Part shown: positions 1-5,700 of the stretch, piece after piece
Position numbering within the stretch: position 1 is the first letter of the stretch
Layout: each line of letters begins with the position of its first letter
Assembly (NCBI GenBank): GCA_003152975.1
Contig: PMBP01000420.1
Span: 761 to 10,987, forward strand
Reading direction: 5' to 3'
Source of the DNA: Phycisphaerales bacterium
Lineage (GTDB): Bacteria > Planctomycetota > Phycisphaerae > Sedimentisphaerales > Anaerohalosphaeraceae
Length of the DNA: 10,227 nucleotides
Translations under genes and position numbers: made by a program
Notes under the pieces: generated by a model
Told to the model about the DNA's origin: nothing
Database searches by the model: none
Seen by the model: only the letters and a program-made list of their open reading frames with translations

Positions 1-648
1 GACTCCGGGCGGGTTCCGATCACGGCCAAGTTGGTGGCCAATTTGATCACCACGGCCGGGGCCGACCGGGTGTTGTCGATCGACCTGCACGCCAAGCAGT
101 TGCAGGGATTTTTCGACATCCCGGTGGATCATTTGTCGGCGTCGCCGGTGTTCGTGCAGTACTTCAAGGACAAGCAGATCGCCGACCTGACGGTGGTGGC
201 GCCGGATGTCGGGAACATGAAGACCGCGTCACTGTACGCCTCGGCGCTGAAAGCCGAGCTGGCGATCATCCACAAGCGGCGGATCAGCGGCAACATGGTC
301 GAGTGCACGGAGATCATCGGCAATGTCGAGGGCCGCAACATCGTGATGTGCGACGACATGATCTCGACGGCCGGGACGATCTGCGGGGCGGCGCAACTGG
401 TTCGCAGCCGCGGGGCCAAGCGGATCATCGCCGGGGCCACGCACGGGGTGTTCGCGGGGCCGGCGCTGGAGCGGCTCCAGCAGGCGCCGTTCGACGAGGT
501 GGTGGTGACCGACACGATCGCGCTGTCGGACGAGGCGCGGCGGATCGACAAGCTGACGGTGCTGACGGTCTCGTCGGTGCTGGGCGAGGCGATCCGGCGG
601 ATTCACATGAACGAATCGGTCAGCGGAATGTTTGAGGAGCAAGAATAA
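1..648 (+). CDS. prs: Ribose-phosphate pyrophosphokinase (PRPP synthetase), 5' end cut off
   Basis: Makes 5-phosphoribosyl-1-pyrophosphate from ribose 5-phosphate and ATP in the cytoplasm, feeding purine, pyrimidine, NAD, His and Trp synthesis. The frame is open from base 1, so the window holds about the last 215 codons of a family usually near 315. In this fragment VPITAK opens the read, VAPDVG lies at about residues 66-71, HKRR at 91-94 (the catalytic Lys/Arg flexible-loop region), and the PRPP-binding loop DDMISTAGT at 118-126. These are hallmarks of class I bacterial Prs. The conserved end is around NESVSGMFE; the last residues EQE look like an extra tail. The last base of the TAA stop is also the first base of a heptamer repeat array. 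The true start lies outside the window. Identity is very secure. Confidence 0.97.
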   Translation, partial: DSGRVPITAKLVANLITTAGADRVLSIDLHAKQLQGFFDIPVDHLSASPVFVQYFKDKQIADLTVVAPDVGNMKTASLYASALKAELAIIHKRRISGNMVECTEIIGNVEGRNIVMCDDMISTAGTICGAAQLVRSRGAKRIIAGATHGVFAGPALERLQQAPFDEVVVTDTIALSDEARRIDKLTVLTVSSVLGEAIRRIHMNESVSGMFEEQE

Positions 649-650
649 TT
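637..650 (+). repeat. 14-bp direct repeat, copy 1 (end of prs)
   Basis: GAGCAAGAATAATT spans the last codons and stop of prs (Glu-Gln-Glu-stop). It recurs exactly at 2227-2240 over the end of pth. In both genes the Glu-Gln-Glu lies beyond the conserved protein core. The identity is directly visible; shared origin is inference. Confidence 0.75.
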
Positions 651-681
651 TTCAATTTTCGATTTTCAATTTTCAAATTGG
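648..681 (+). repeat. ATTTTCR heptamer array, copy A
   Basis: Four 7-bp units in strict phase: ATTTTCA (648-654), ATTTTCG (655-661), ATTTTCA (662-668), ATTTTCA (669-675), followed by AATTGG. The array starts on the last base of the prs stop codon. Nearly the same unit order occurs at 5618-5651, and a decayed copy at 3235-3268. It is AT-rich in a G+C-rich context. Read on the minus strand it gives a peptide containing KIENRKLKI, which I take as a spurious translation of the repeat, not a gene. Confidence 0.85.
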
Positions 682-687
682 GCCTCT

Positions 688-711
688 CGCAAAGACGCAA
701 AGGCGCAAAGA
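688..711 (+). repeat. CGCAAAGR octamer array (3 units)
   Basis: Three 8-bp units, CGCAAAGA (688-695), CGCAAAGG (696-703) and CGCAAAGA (704-711), followed by a short A run. The minus strand translates as LRLC-type peptide, typical of spurious ORFs over this kind of intergenic repeat. No function is evident. Confidence 0.75.
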
Positions 712-731
712 AAAAAATAGGATAATAATGG

Positions 732-751
732 ATTCCCGCTTTCGCGGGAAT
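732..751 (+). repeat. 20-bp palindrome ATTCCC-N8-GGGAAT (dRS3-like)
   Basis: A perfect hairpin: arm ATTCCCGC (732-739), loop TTTC (740-743), arm GCGGGAAT (744-751). It fits the ATTCCC-N8-GGGAAT form of the Neisseria dRS3 repeat. Similar elements are scattered in many unrelated bacterial genomes, where they give spurious peptides such as PAKAGIH and SFPRKRES, both readable here on the minus strand. There is no T run on either side, so it is not a classical intrinsic terminator, although it could still fold in RNA. Confidence 0.75.
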
Positions 752-861
752 GACAAAGAAACAGATTGATGGGTCGAATATAGCGAACGGGTTATTGGCG
801 AGTGGGATAAACAACTGAAGCCGGTAAGAGGCGAACACAAGAGAGCGTAATCGAGGATCGT

Positions 862-1524
862 ATGCAAAAGACAGTGACATTGAAATCGCAAGTGCGGAAG
901 GAACGCGGGTCCAAGATGGCCCGGCGGAGTCGGGCGGCCGGCCAGATCCCCGCGATCATTTACGGGCACGGGAAAGACCCCGAGTCGATCACGCTGAGTC
1001 TGCATGATTTCAGCCTGATGCTGCACCACGGCAGCCGGATCTTCCAGACCACCGTCGGCGAGACGGCCGAGACGCTGCTGGTCAAGGAGCTGCAGTACGA
1101 CTACCTGGGCCGCAACGTGATCCACGCGGACCTGGTGCGGGTCGATCTGACCGAAACGGTGCGAGTGGTCGTGGCGGTGGATACCCGCGGCAAGGCCAAG
1201 ACCGGTATCGTGGATACCCTGCTGGCCAAGCTGGAGGTCGAGTGCGTGGTGACGGAAATTCCGGACAAAATCACGCTGGTGTTGCGGGAGATGAATATCG
1301 GCGACACCGTCAAGGCCGGCCAGATCGCGTTGCCCGAAGGGGTGACGCTGGTGACGGATCCCGAGGCGCTGGTGCTGATGTGCCACGAGGTGGCCGAAGT
1401 CAAGACCTCCGAGGAGGTCGAACTGGAGACGCCGGCGGCGCCGGAAGTCATCACCGAACGGGCCCGCGAGGAAGAAGGCGCGGCCGCAGAACCGGCCAAG
1501 GCCAAGGAGAAAGAGAAGGAGTAA
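862..1524 (+). CDS. rplY: 50S ribosomal protein L25 (Ctc/TL5 type)
   Basis: Binds 5S rRNA in the central protuberance of the large ribosomal subunit. At 220 aa it is the long Ctc/TL5 form, not the roughly 95-aa E. coli L25. The N-terminal L25 domain covers about residues 1-95, with GQIPAIIYG near 27-35 and LGRNVIHADLVRVDL near 82-96. The C-terminal TL5 beta domain covers about 96-178, with IGDTVKAGQIALPEGV. A Glu/Ala/Lys-rich tail ends in KEKEKE and is probably disordered. ATG 862 is preceded by GAGGA (853-857), a short spacing of 4 nt. The gene follows a 213-bp repeat-filled gap after prs, so it may have its own promoter; none is clear. pth follows 72 bp later. The prs-rplY-pth order is common in bacteria and supports the call. 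Confidence 0.95.
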   Translation: MQKTVTLKSQVRKERGSKMARRSRAAGQIPAIIYGHGKDPESITLSLHDFSLMLHHGSRIFQTTVGETAETLLVKELQYDYLGRNVIHADLVRVDLTETVRVVVAVDTRGKAKTGIVDTLLAKLEVECVVTEIPDKITLVLREMNIGDTVKAGQIALPEGVTLVTDPEALVLMCHEVAEVKTSEEVELETPAAPEVITERAREEEGAAAEPAKAKEKEKE

Positions 1525-1541
1525 TCCGGGACTCGTCCGGA

Positions 1542-1584
1542 TCGGCCGTGACCGCGGCCGACCGGGCGCCAACGGCTCGGTCGG
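1542..1584 (+). other. Two overlapping GC-rich inverted repeats between rplY and pth
   Basis: TCGGCC (1542-1547) can pair with GGCCGA (1556-1561). CCGACCG (1558-1564) can pair with CGGTCGG (1578-1584), with a further small GCC/GGC stem inside its loop. The two share bases 1558-1561, so they exclude each other. The second ends 12 nt before the pth ATG. No T run follows. In G+C-rich DNA such pairings can arise by chance. Confidence 0.35.
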
Positions 1585-1596
1585 GAACAGGCACGG

Positions 1597-2238
1597 ATGG
1601 CACAGGCGGCTTCGAATCGAAACGACGAGAGCGGATCGTGGCGGGTCGTGGCGGGCCTGGGCAATCCGGGGGCCGGATATGCCGGGACGCGGCATAATGT
1701 GGGTTTTGAAACGGTCGATCGGCTGGCCGATCAGTTCGGCGTCGAGATTCGACGGCGGAAGTTCGGCGGGCTGGTCGGCGAAGGGTTCTTTGAAAATCGC
1801 AAAGTGGTTTTGCTCAAGCCGCAGGAATTTATGAACTGCAGCGGACGGGCGGTGTCGGCGGCGCTGCAGTTTTACAAACTGGAGCCGTCGGAGTTGCTGG
1901 TGATCACCGACGATCTGGCGCTGGTGCCGGGCGTGATCCGGATCCGGGCCAAGGGTTCGTCGGGCGGTCACAACGGCCTCAACGACATCCAGGCGGCGCT
2001 GGGCCGGGACGATTTCGGCCGGTTGCGGATCGGGATCGGGGGTTGCCCGGGCGCGATGGCCAGGGACTATGTCCTGTCGCGGCCCTCGGGGACCGACCGG
2101 CAGCAGATCGACGCGGCGATGGAGCAGGCGGTGCAGGCGGTGTTGTGCTGGATCCATTCGGGGATCGCGGCCGCCATGAACCGCTACAATACGCGCAAAC
2201 AACAGGAAACCAACGGAAAATCGCAAGAGCAAGAATAA
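1597..2238 (+). CDS. pth: Peptidyl-tRNA hydrolase
   Basis: Cytoplasmic esterase that frees tRNA from peptidyl-tRNA dropped by stalled ribosomes. It has 213 aa against about 190 in E. coli, because of roughly 15 extra N-terminal residues and a polar C-terminal tail (QQETNGKSQEQE). Key residues are present: Asn23 in GLGNPG, catalytic His33 in RHNVGF, Asn80 in QEFMNCSG, Asp105 in TDDLALVPG and Asn126 in GGHNGL. These match E. coli N10, H20, N68, D93 and N114. ATG 1597 is the only sensible start, since the next in-frame GTG lies just before the first conserved strand. The ribosome binding site is weak (GGGAACAGG region). It sits between L25 and S6 and is probably co-transcribed with both; its stop is 15 nt before the rpsF start. 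Confidence 0.96.
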   Translation: MAQAASNRNDESGSWRVVAGLGNPGAGYAGTRHNVGFETVDRLADQFGVEIRRRKFGGLVGEGFFENRKVVLLKPQEFMNCSGRAVSAALQFYKLEPSELLVITDDLALVPGVIRIRAKGSSGGHNGLNDIQAALGRDDFGRLRIGIGGCPGAMARDYVLSRPSGTDRQQIDAAMEQAVQAVLCWIHSGIAAAMNRYNTRKQQETNGKSQEQE

Positions 2239-2240
2239 TT
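2227..2240 (+). repeat. 14-bp direct repeat, copy 2 (end of pth)
   Basis: GAGCAAGAATAATT, identical to 637-650 at the end of prs. Here it runs straight into GGGAGG, the rpsF ribosome binding site, whereas the prs copy runs into the heptamer array. Confidence 0.75.
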
Positions 2241-2246
2241 GGGAGG
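2241..2246 (+). promoter_or_regulatory. Ribosome binding site of rpsF, fixing a TTG start
   Basis: GGGAGG lies 7 nt before TTG 2254. An in-frame TTG at 2239 lies upstream of this site and cannot use it, so 2254 is preferred. Confidence 0.7.
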
Positions 2247-2253
2247 TACCACA

Positions 2254-2703
2254 TTGGGTACGATTGGAAAACGAGTCTATGAAGCGCTGTTTCTGATGGA
2301 CACCGCGATGGCGGCGGCCGACTGGGACGGGACGCTCAAGGTCATCGAGACGGTCCTGAGCCGCGGCGAGGCGGAGATTCTGTCGATCCGCAAGTGGGAC
2401 GAGCGCAAGCTGGCGTACGACATCGACGGCAAGGGCCGGGGCACTTACATCCTGGTTTATTTCCGGATGGATACGCAGAAGGTGACGGTCGTGGAACGGG
2501 CGATCTGGCTGTCGGAAAAGATCATGCGGGTGATGATCCTCCGGACGGACCGGATGACGCAGGCGGACATGGACCGGCCCACGCCGATCGTACTGGCCGA
2601 GACGATGCCGGCGGGCGTGGACGGGGTCCCGGCGGGAATCGCTCCGTCGGCTCCGTCGGCTCCGATGGCTCCGATGGCTCCGGCGGCGCCGTCGCCGAAC
2701 TAA
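2254..2703 (+). CDS. rpsF: 30S ribosomal protein S6
   Basis: Small-subunit platform protein that binds 16S rRNA together with S18, which is encoded two genes downstream. The start TTG 2254 gives 149 aa. The ferredoxin-like S6 domain covers about residues 7-105, with YEALFLMD near 9-16, WDERKLAYDIDGKGRGTYIL in the middle, and the strand VMILRTDRM at the end. After that comes a Pro/Ala/Met-rich tail, residues 130-149, coded by tandem 9-bp repeats; E. coli S6 instead has an acidic tail. rpsF, ssb, rpsR, rplI is the widespread S6 operon order. S6-S18 autoregulation through an mRNA leader is known in many bacteria, but I could not recognise that leader here. Family call is secure and the start is likely. 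Confidence 0.94.
   Translation: MGTIGKRVYEALFLMDTAMAAADWDGTLKVIETVLSRGEAEILSIRKWDERKLAYDIDGKGRGTYILVYFRMDTQKVTVVERAIWLSEKIMRVMILRTDRMTQADMDRPTPIVLAETMPAGVDGVPAGIAPSAPSAPMAPMAPAAPSPN
2641..2685 (+). repeat. Tandem 9-bp repeats coding the S6 tail
   Basis: Five units in frame: GCTCCGTCG twice (2641-2658), GCTCCGATG twice (2659-2676), GCTCCGGCG (2677-2685). They encode Ala-Pro-Ser and Ala-Pro-Met triplets. The paired identical units suggest recent slippage or duplication. Confidence 0.85.
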
Positions 2704-2797
2704 AGAACGGATCGGATCAACCCAGGCAACGGAACCGGGATCGCGGCGGCCGCATGGCAGCGGGCGCGGAAGTCCCCCTGAAGACCGAGGAACGACC

Positions 2798-3232
2798 ATG
2801 TCCAGTTACAACCGAGTGATACTCCTGGGCAACCTGACGCGGGAGCCGCAGATTCGCTTTACGCCGTCGCAGACGCCGGTGGCGGACTTCGGCGTGGCGA
2901 CGAACCGGCGATGGCGCGGTCAGGACGGACAGGAGCGGACCGAGACCTGCTTTGTGGACTGCACGATGTTCGGCAAGCGCGCCGAGGTGATCGGCAAGTA
3001 TTTCCACAAGGGCACGCCCATTTTCGTGGAGGGTCGGCTGACCTTCGAGAGCTGGCAGGGCCAGGATGGCACCAAGCGCAGCAAGCTGAAGGTTACGGTG
3101 GAAAACTTCGAGTTCGTGGGTTCCGGCGGGGAAGGCCGGGGCGGCGGTTCGCGGTCGGGCGAAGGGCCGGGTCCTGACGAGGCGCCGATGGACGGGCCCG
3201 AGCCGAGCGGCGGAGACGAGATACCATTCTGA
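2798..3232 (+). CDS. ssb: Single-stranded DNA-binding protein
   Basis: Coats single-stranded DNA during replication, repair and recombination. It has 144 aa. The OB-fold covers about residues 1-108, opening with SYNRVILLGNLTREP and including FGVATNRRW, CFVDCTMFGKRAEVIGKY and KGTPIFVEGRL. A Gly/Arg/Pro-rich flexible linker follows, ending in the tip DEIPF, which matches the E. coli DDDIPF tail that recruits partner proteins. ATG 2798 has GAGGAA (2787-2792) 5 nt upstream. It lies between rpsF and rpsR as in many bacteria. The 94 bp before it show no clear signal. Confidence 0.97.
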   Translation: MSSYNRVILLGNLTREPQIRFTPSQTPVADFGVATNRRWRGQDGQERTETCFVDCTMFGKRAEVIGKYFHKGTPIFVEGRLTFESWQGQDGTKRSKLKVTVENFEFVGSGGEGRGGGSRSGEGPGPDEAPMDGPEPSGGDEIPF

Positions 3233-3234
3233 AA

Positions 3235-3268
3235 TTTTCAAAGTTCAATTTTCGATTTTCGATTTATG
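3235..3268 (+). repeat. ATTTTCR heptamer array, copy B (decayed)
   Basis: Units ATTTTCA (3235-3241), a 6-nt AGTTCA (3242-3247), ATTTTCG (3248-3254), ATTTTCG (3255-3261), ATTTATG (3262-3268). The array begins 2 nt after the ssb stop. It is the same family as 648-681 and 5618-5651 but with one shortened unit. Confidence 0.75.
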
Positions 3269-3283
3269 CTATCGCCGGGATCC

Positions 3284-3300
3284 GGGGTAAGGAAGAATTG
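3284..3300 (+). repeat. G-rich linker GGGGTAAGGAAGAATTG, copy E
   Basis: It sits between the ATTTTCR array and the ATTGNNT array. Close versions lie at 5668-5687 (GGGGTAAGGGGAAGAATTTG) and 8261-8279 (AAGGGGGAAGGTAGAATTG), each also between two heptamer arrays. Confidence 0.6.
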
Positions 3301-3324
3301 ATTATTGACTATTGAATATTGACT
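3297..3324 (+). repeat. ATTGNNT heptamer array upstream of rpsR
   Basis: Four units: ATTGATT (3297-3303), ATTGACT (3304-3310), ATTGAAT (3311-3317), ATTGACT (3318-3324). The 18 bases 3304-3321 are identical to 8276-8293 upstream of skp. The ATTG-T rhythm contains TTGACT words that imitate a -35 box, but no matching -10 at 16-18 bp is convincing. Confidence 0.8.
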
Positions 3325-3330
3325 AATGCT

Positions 3331-3353
3331 TCATCGCGGGATTTCCGCGATGA
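3331..3353 (+). other. Hairpin upstream of rpsR
   Basis: TCATCGCGG (3331-3339) pairs perfectly with CCGCGATGA (3345-3353) around a 5-nt loop. There is no T run, so a terminator is not indicated. A decayed relative lies at 8305-8325, also directly after an ATTGNNT array. It could be part of the repeat module or an RNA structure in the rpsR leader; the sequence does not decide. Confidence 0.6.
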
Positions 3354-3416
3354 TTGAACGAGAAACAAAAGGGCTTTGCGGGAGCGGGGCCCGGACCAGT
3401 AGGAGTCAAGACGATC

Positions 3417-3674
3417 ATGGCATTTAAAAAGAAACCGATGCAACGAAAGAAACGGTTTAACACGGGGATTCGCGAGCAGTCGCAGTGCCGGTTCTGCCGC
3501 GAGAAGATCGATTATGTCGATTACAAGGACATCCCCACGCTGTCCAAGCTGCTGACCAACCGCGGCAAGATCTTTTCCCGCAAGCGGAGCGGCAACTGCG
3601 CGTCCTGTCAGCGGAAGGTCAAGTTTGCGATCAAGCGGGCCCGGTACATGAGCTTGCTGCCGTATTCGCTGTAA
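3417..3674 (+). CDS. rpsR: 30S ribosomal protein S18, zinc-ribbon form
   Basis: Small-subunit platform protein that forms a heterodimer with S6. ATG 3417 gives 85 aa, the usual length. AGGAG (3401-3405) lies 11 nt upstream, and an in-frame TTG at 3354 inside the repeat hairpin region is rejected as start. A basic N-terminus ([14 protein letters not shown]) leads into two CxxC pairs, Cys24/Cys27 in CRFC and Cys61/Cys64 in CASC, then the family ending [16 protein letters not shown]. The four Cys are the zinc-binding (C+) version of S18; E. coli S18 lacks them. The gene is separated from ssb by a 184-bp repeat-filled gap, so transcription may be partly uncoupled from rpsF-ssb. rplI follows after 60 bp. 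Confidence 0.97.
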   Translation: MAFKKKPMQRKKRFNTGIREQSQCRFCREKIDYVDYKDIPTLSKLLTNRGKIFSRKRSGNCASCQRKVKFAIKRARYMSLLPYSL

Positions 3675-3734
3675 GCGGCGGCGGCAGACCCACGAGAAAA
3701 CAAGATTACCGCAGGAAACACGGGAGATACGGTT

Positions 3735-4220
3735 ATGAAGGTGTTGTTGTGCGATGACATTGAAAAACTGGGATTCCTGGGCGATATCGTCGAGGTCAAG
3801 ACGGGGTATGCCCGGAACTACCTGATTCCGCAGGGACTGGCCAAGGTTCCGTCGGATGGGAATGTCCGGTCGCTGGCCAACGAGAAGGCCGCCCGGTCCG
3901 AGCAGCGCAAGCTGGAGCGGCGACGGCTGGAGAAGGTGCTGGCGGCGGTCGATGGGGCCGAGGCGGTGCTGTCGCGGCTGGCCAACGAGCAGGGTCACCT
4001 GTTCGGGTCGGTGACGGAAAAGGATATCGCCGAGAACCTGCGAGCGCAGGGTTTCGAGATCACCGACGAGATGGTTCGCCTGGGCGAGCATGTCAAAGAA
4101 GTGGGCACACACGAAGTGAGTTTGAGGTTGGCGTCGGATATGACCGCGAAGGTCAAGGTGGTGGTCGTAGCGGAAGGCCAGGCCGTTGAAGCCGACAGCG
4201 AACAAAAGCCGGAAGAGTGA
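3735..4220 (+). CDS. rplI: 50S ribosomal protein L9
   Basis: Large-subunit protein near the L1 stalk that binds 23S rRNA. It has 161 aa, slightly longer than the typical 148-150. The N-terminal RNA-binding domain has KLGFLGDIVEVKTGYARNYLIP (GYARNYLIP at 24-32). A Lys/Arg/Glu-rich connecting helix follows at about 50-78, then the C-terminal domain with HLFGSVTEKDIAENL near 88-102. The extra residues form an acidic tail (EADSEQKPEE). ATG 3735 has GGGAGA (3722-3727) 7 nt upstream. Its end overlaps the longest dnaB frame by 35 nt if dnaB starts at TTG 4186, so the two are probably translated from one mRNA. Confidence 0.97.
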   Translation: MKVLLCDDIEKLGFLGDIVEVKTGYARNYLIPQGLAKVPSDGNVRSLANEKAARSEQRKLERRRLEKVLAAVDGAEAVLSRLANEQGHLFGSVTEKDIAENLRAQGFEITDEMVRLGEHVKEVGTHEVSLRLASDMTAKVKVVVVAEGQAVEADSEQKPEE

Positions 4221-5613
4221 CCCGGCCGCCCCGGCGGCGCCGGTGGCGGCGCCGCAGGGCGCTGCGTCGGTTTCCGTGGGGCGATCGATGCCCGAGTCTC
4301 CGGAAGCGGAGGCGGCGGTGCTGGGCTCGATGATCCTGGACCGGGAGTGCATCGGCGATGTCGTGGTGACGCTGTCGGCCGAGTCGTTTTACCGGCCGGA
4401 GCACCGGATGATCTTCGAGGCGGTGGTGCAGTTGTACGAGGCCAACAGCGCCATCGACCTGGTGACGCTGCGCGACCAGCTCAAAAAGCGCAACGAGCTG
4501 GACTCGGCGGGGGGGGTGGAGTACCTGGTGCGGGTGGCCGAGGCGGTGCCGTCGGCGGCCAGCGTGGAGTATTACGCCACGATCGTGCGGGACAAGGCGA
4601 TGCTGCGGCAACTGGCGCAGGTGGCCGGCGAGATCCTGCAGGCGGCGTACAGCCAGACCGGGGAGGTCAGCGAGACGCTGGACACCGCCGAGCAGAAGGT
4701 TTTCGCGGTGACCGAGCAGAAGATTTCCGGGGCGGCGGTGCCGCTGCGGAATTTGCTGACGGAGACCTTCGAGCACATCGAGAGCCGCAAGGAAATGCAC
4801 ATTACGGGTCTCGAGACGCAGTTTTACGAACTGGACGAGATGCTGTGCGGGCTGCAAAAGGGGGAGATGATCATCATCGCGGGGCGGCCGAGCATGGGGA
4901 AGACGAGTTTCGCTCTCAATATTGCCGAGAATATCGGGGCCAATTCGCGGACGCCGCAGCCGGTGGTCGTTTTTTCGCTGGAAATGGGGCGGCATCAATT
5001 AGTAGAACGGATCCTGTGCAGCCAGGCGCGGATCGATTCGCAACTGGTGCGCAAGGGGCTGCTCAGTTCGGAGCAGTACGCCGAGCTGACGCGGGCGGGC
5101 AGCGAGCTGTACGACAAGCCGATTTTCATCGACGACACGGCCGGGATGACGCCGCTGGAGATCCGGGCCAAGTGCCGCCGGCTCAAGAGCCAGCACAACA
5201 TCCAGGGCGTGTTCATCGACTACCTGCAGTTGATGAGCTTATCGGGGCGGGTGGAGTCGCGGCAGCAGGAAATCAGCACGATCTCGCGGCAACTGAAGGC
5301 GTTGGCGCGGGAGCTAAGCGTTCCGGTGGTGGTGCTCAGCCAGCTCAACCGGTCGCCGGAAGAGCGCGAAGGGCACCGTCCGCGGATGAGCGATCTGCGG
5401 GAAAGCGGATCGCTGGAACAGGACGCCGATGTGGTTCTGCTGCTGCACCGGGAGGATTACTACCACCGGGGCGAATCGGAATGGGACGAAAGCCATGTGG
5501 CCGAGGTGATCGTCGCCAAGCAGCGAAACGGCCCGACGGGCGTGGTGCAGTTGACCTTCAACGAGAAGATTACGCGGTTTGAAAATCTATCGCATGCGAC
5601 GGAGGCAGGGTAA
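4186..5613 (+). CDS. dnaB: Replicative DNA helicase DnaB
   Basis: Hexameric 5'-3' helicase that unwinds the replication fork and recruits primase. The longest form is 475 aa, with no intein. Numbering from TTG 4186, the N-terminal domain covers about 35-140 (ESPEAEAAVLGSMILD, FYRPEHRMIFEAV). The RecA-like C-terminal domain has Walker A GRPSMGKT at 233-240, Walker B FIDYLQL with Asp345, and the conserved SQLNRSPEER to RESGSLEQDADVVLLLHR stretch near 385-420, which holds the Arg-finger region. Start choice is uncertain. TTG 4186 has GGAAGG (4172-4177) 8 nt upstream and overlaps rplI by 35 nt. ATG 4288 has GTGGGG nearby and would give 441 aa beginning MPESPEAEA, close to the family core. The Ala/Pro-rich stretch between keeps G/C third positions, which mildly favours the longer form. 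Confidence 0.95.
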   Translation: MKPTANKSRKSDPAAPAAPVAAPQGAASVSVGRSMPESPEAEAAVLGSMILDRECIGDVVVTLSAESFYRPEHRMIFEAVVQLYEANSAIDLVTLRDQLKKRNELDSAGGVEYLVRVAEAVPSAASVEYYATIVRDKAMLRQLAQVAGEILQAAYSQTGEVSETLDTAEQKVFAVTEQKISGAAVPLRNLLTETFEHIESRKEMHITGLETQFYELDEMLCGLQKGEMIIIAGRPSMGKTSFALNIAENIGANSRTPQPVVVFSLEMGRHQLVERILCSQARIDSQLVRKGLLSSEQYAELTRAGSELYDKPIFIDDTAGMTPLEIRAKCRRLKSQHNIQGVFIDYLQLMSLSGRVESRQQEISTISRQLKALARELSVPVVVLSQLNRSPEEREGHRPRMSDLRESGSLEQDADVVLLLHREDYYHRGESEWDESHVAEVIVAKQRNGPTGVVQLTFNEKITRFENLSHATEAG

Positions 5614-5617
5614 CCAA

Positions 5618-5651
5618 ATTTTCAATTTTCGATATTCAATTTTCAATTTGG
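5618..5651 (+). repeat. ATTTTCR heptamer array, copy G
   Basis: Units ATTTTCA (5618-5624), ATTTTCG (5625-5631), ATATTCA (5632-5638), ATTTTCA (5639-5645), then ATTTGG. It begins 5 nt after the dnaB stop and has the same unit order as 648-681. Confidence 0.85.
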
Positions 5652-5700
5652 TAACTGATTGAGATGAGGGGTAAGGGGAAGAATTTGAAATCGAAAATTG
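5623..5700 (+). repeat. Inverted repeat spanning the dnaB-bamA gap
   Basis: CAATTTTCGAT (5623-5633) is the perfect reverse complement of ATCGAAAATTG (5690-5700). With one bulged base it extends by TTCAA (5635-5639) against TTGAA (5685-5689). The loop of about 45 nt holds the G-rich linker (5668-5684). The arms are heptamer arrays in opposite orientation. Confidence 0.7.

Noticed and set aside
732..751. Intrinsic terminator after prs
   Set aside because: A strong stem, but no T run on either strand follows it.
620..880. An 86-aa minus-strand small protein in the prs-rplY gap
   Set aside because: It reads through three repeat types and contains PAKAGIH, APLRLCE and KIENRKLKI, which are translations of repeats.
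2160..2253. S6-S18 binding leader RNA before rpsF
   Set aside because: Known in many bacteria, but I could not identify its conserved fold in this short pth-rpsF junction.
673..2799. A 708-codon open frame on the minus strand opposite rplY, pth and rpsF
   Set aside because: Its protein is Arg/His/Pro/Gln-rich low-quality sequence with no recognisable domain. It lies opposite three clear genes, and long antisense frames are expected from the G/C third-position bias. Its end is repeat translation (SFPRKRES, LRLC).
3297..3324. Sigma-70 promoter made from TTGACT words in the ATTGNNT arrays
   Set aside because: TTGACT resembles a -35 box, but no convincing -10 lies 16-18 bp downstream, and the words are forced by the repeat.
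3309..4352. A 347-codon minus-strand frame opposite rpsR and rplI
   Set aside because: A shadow of real genes with the same Arg/His/Leu-rich composition; no start signal or domain.
4186..5613. Intein in DnaB
   Set aside because: Length is normal and Walker A through Asp345 are uninterrupted.
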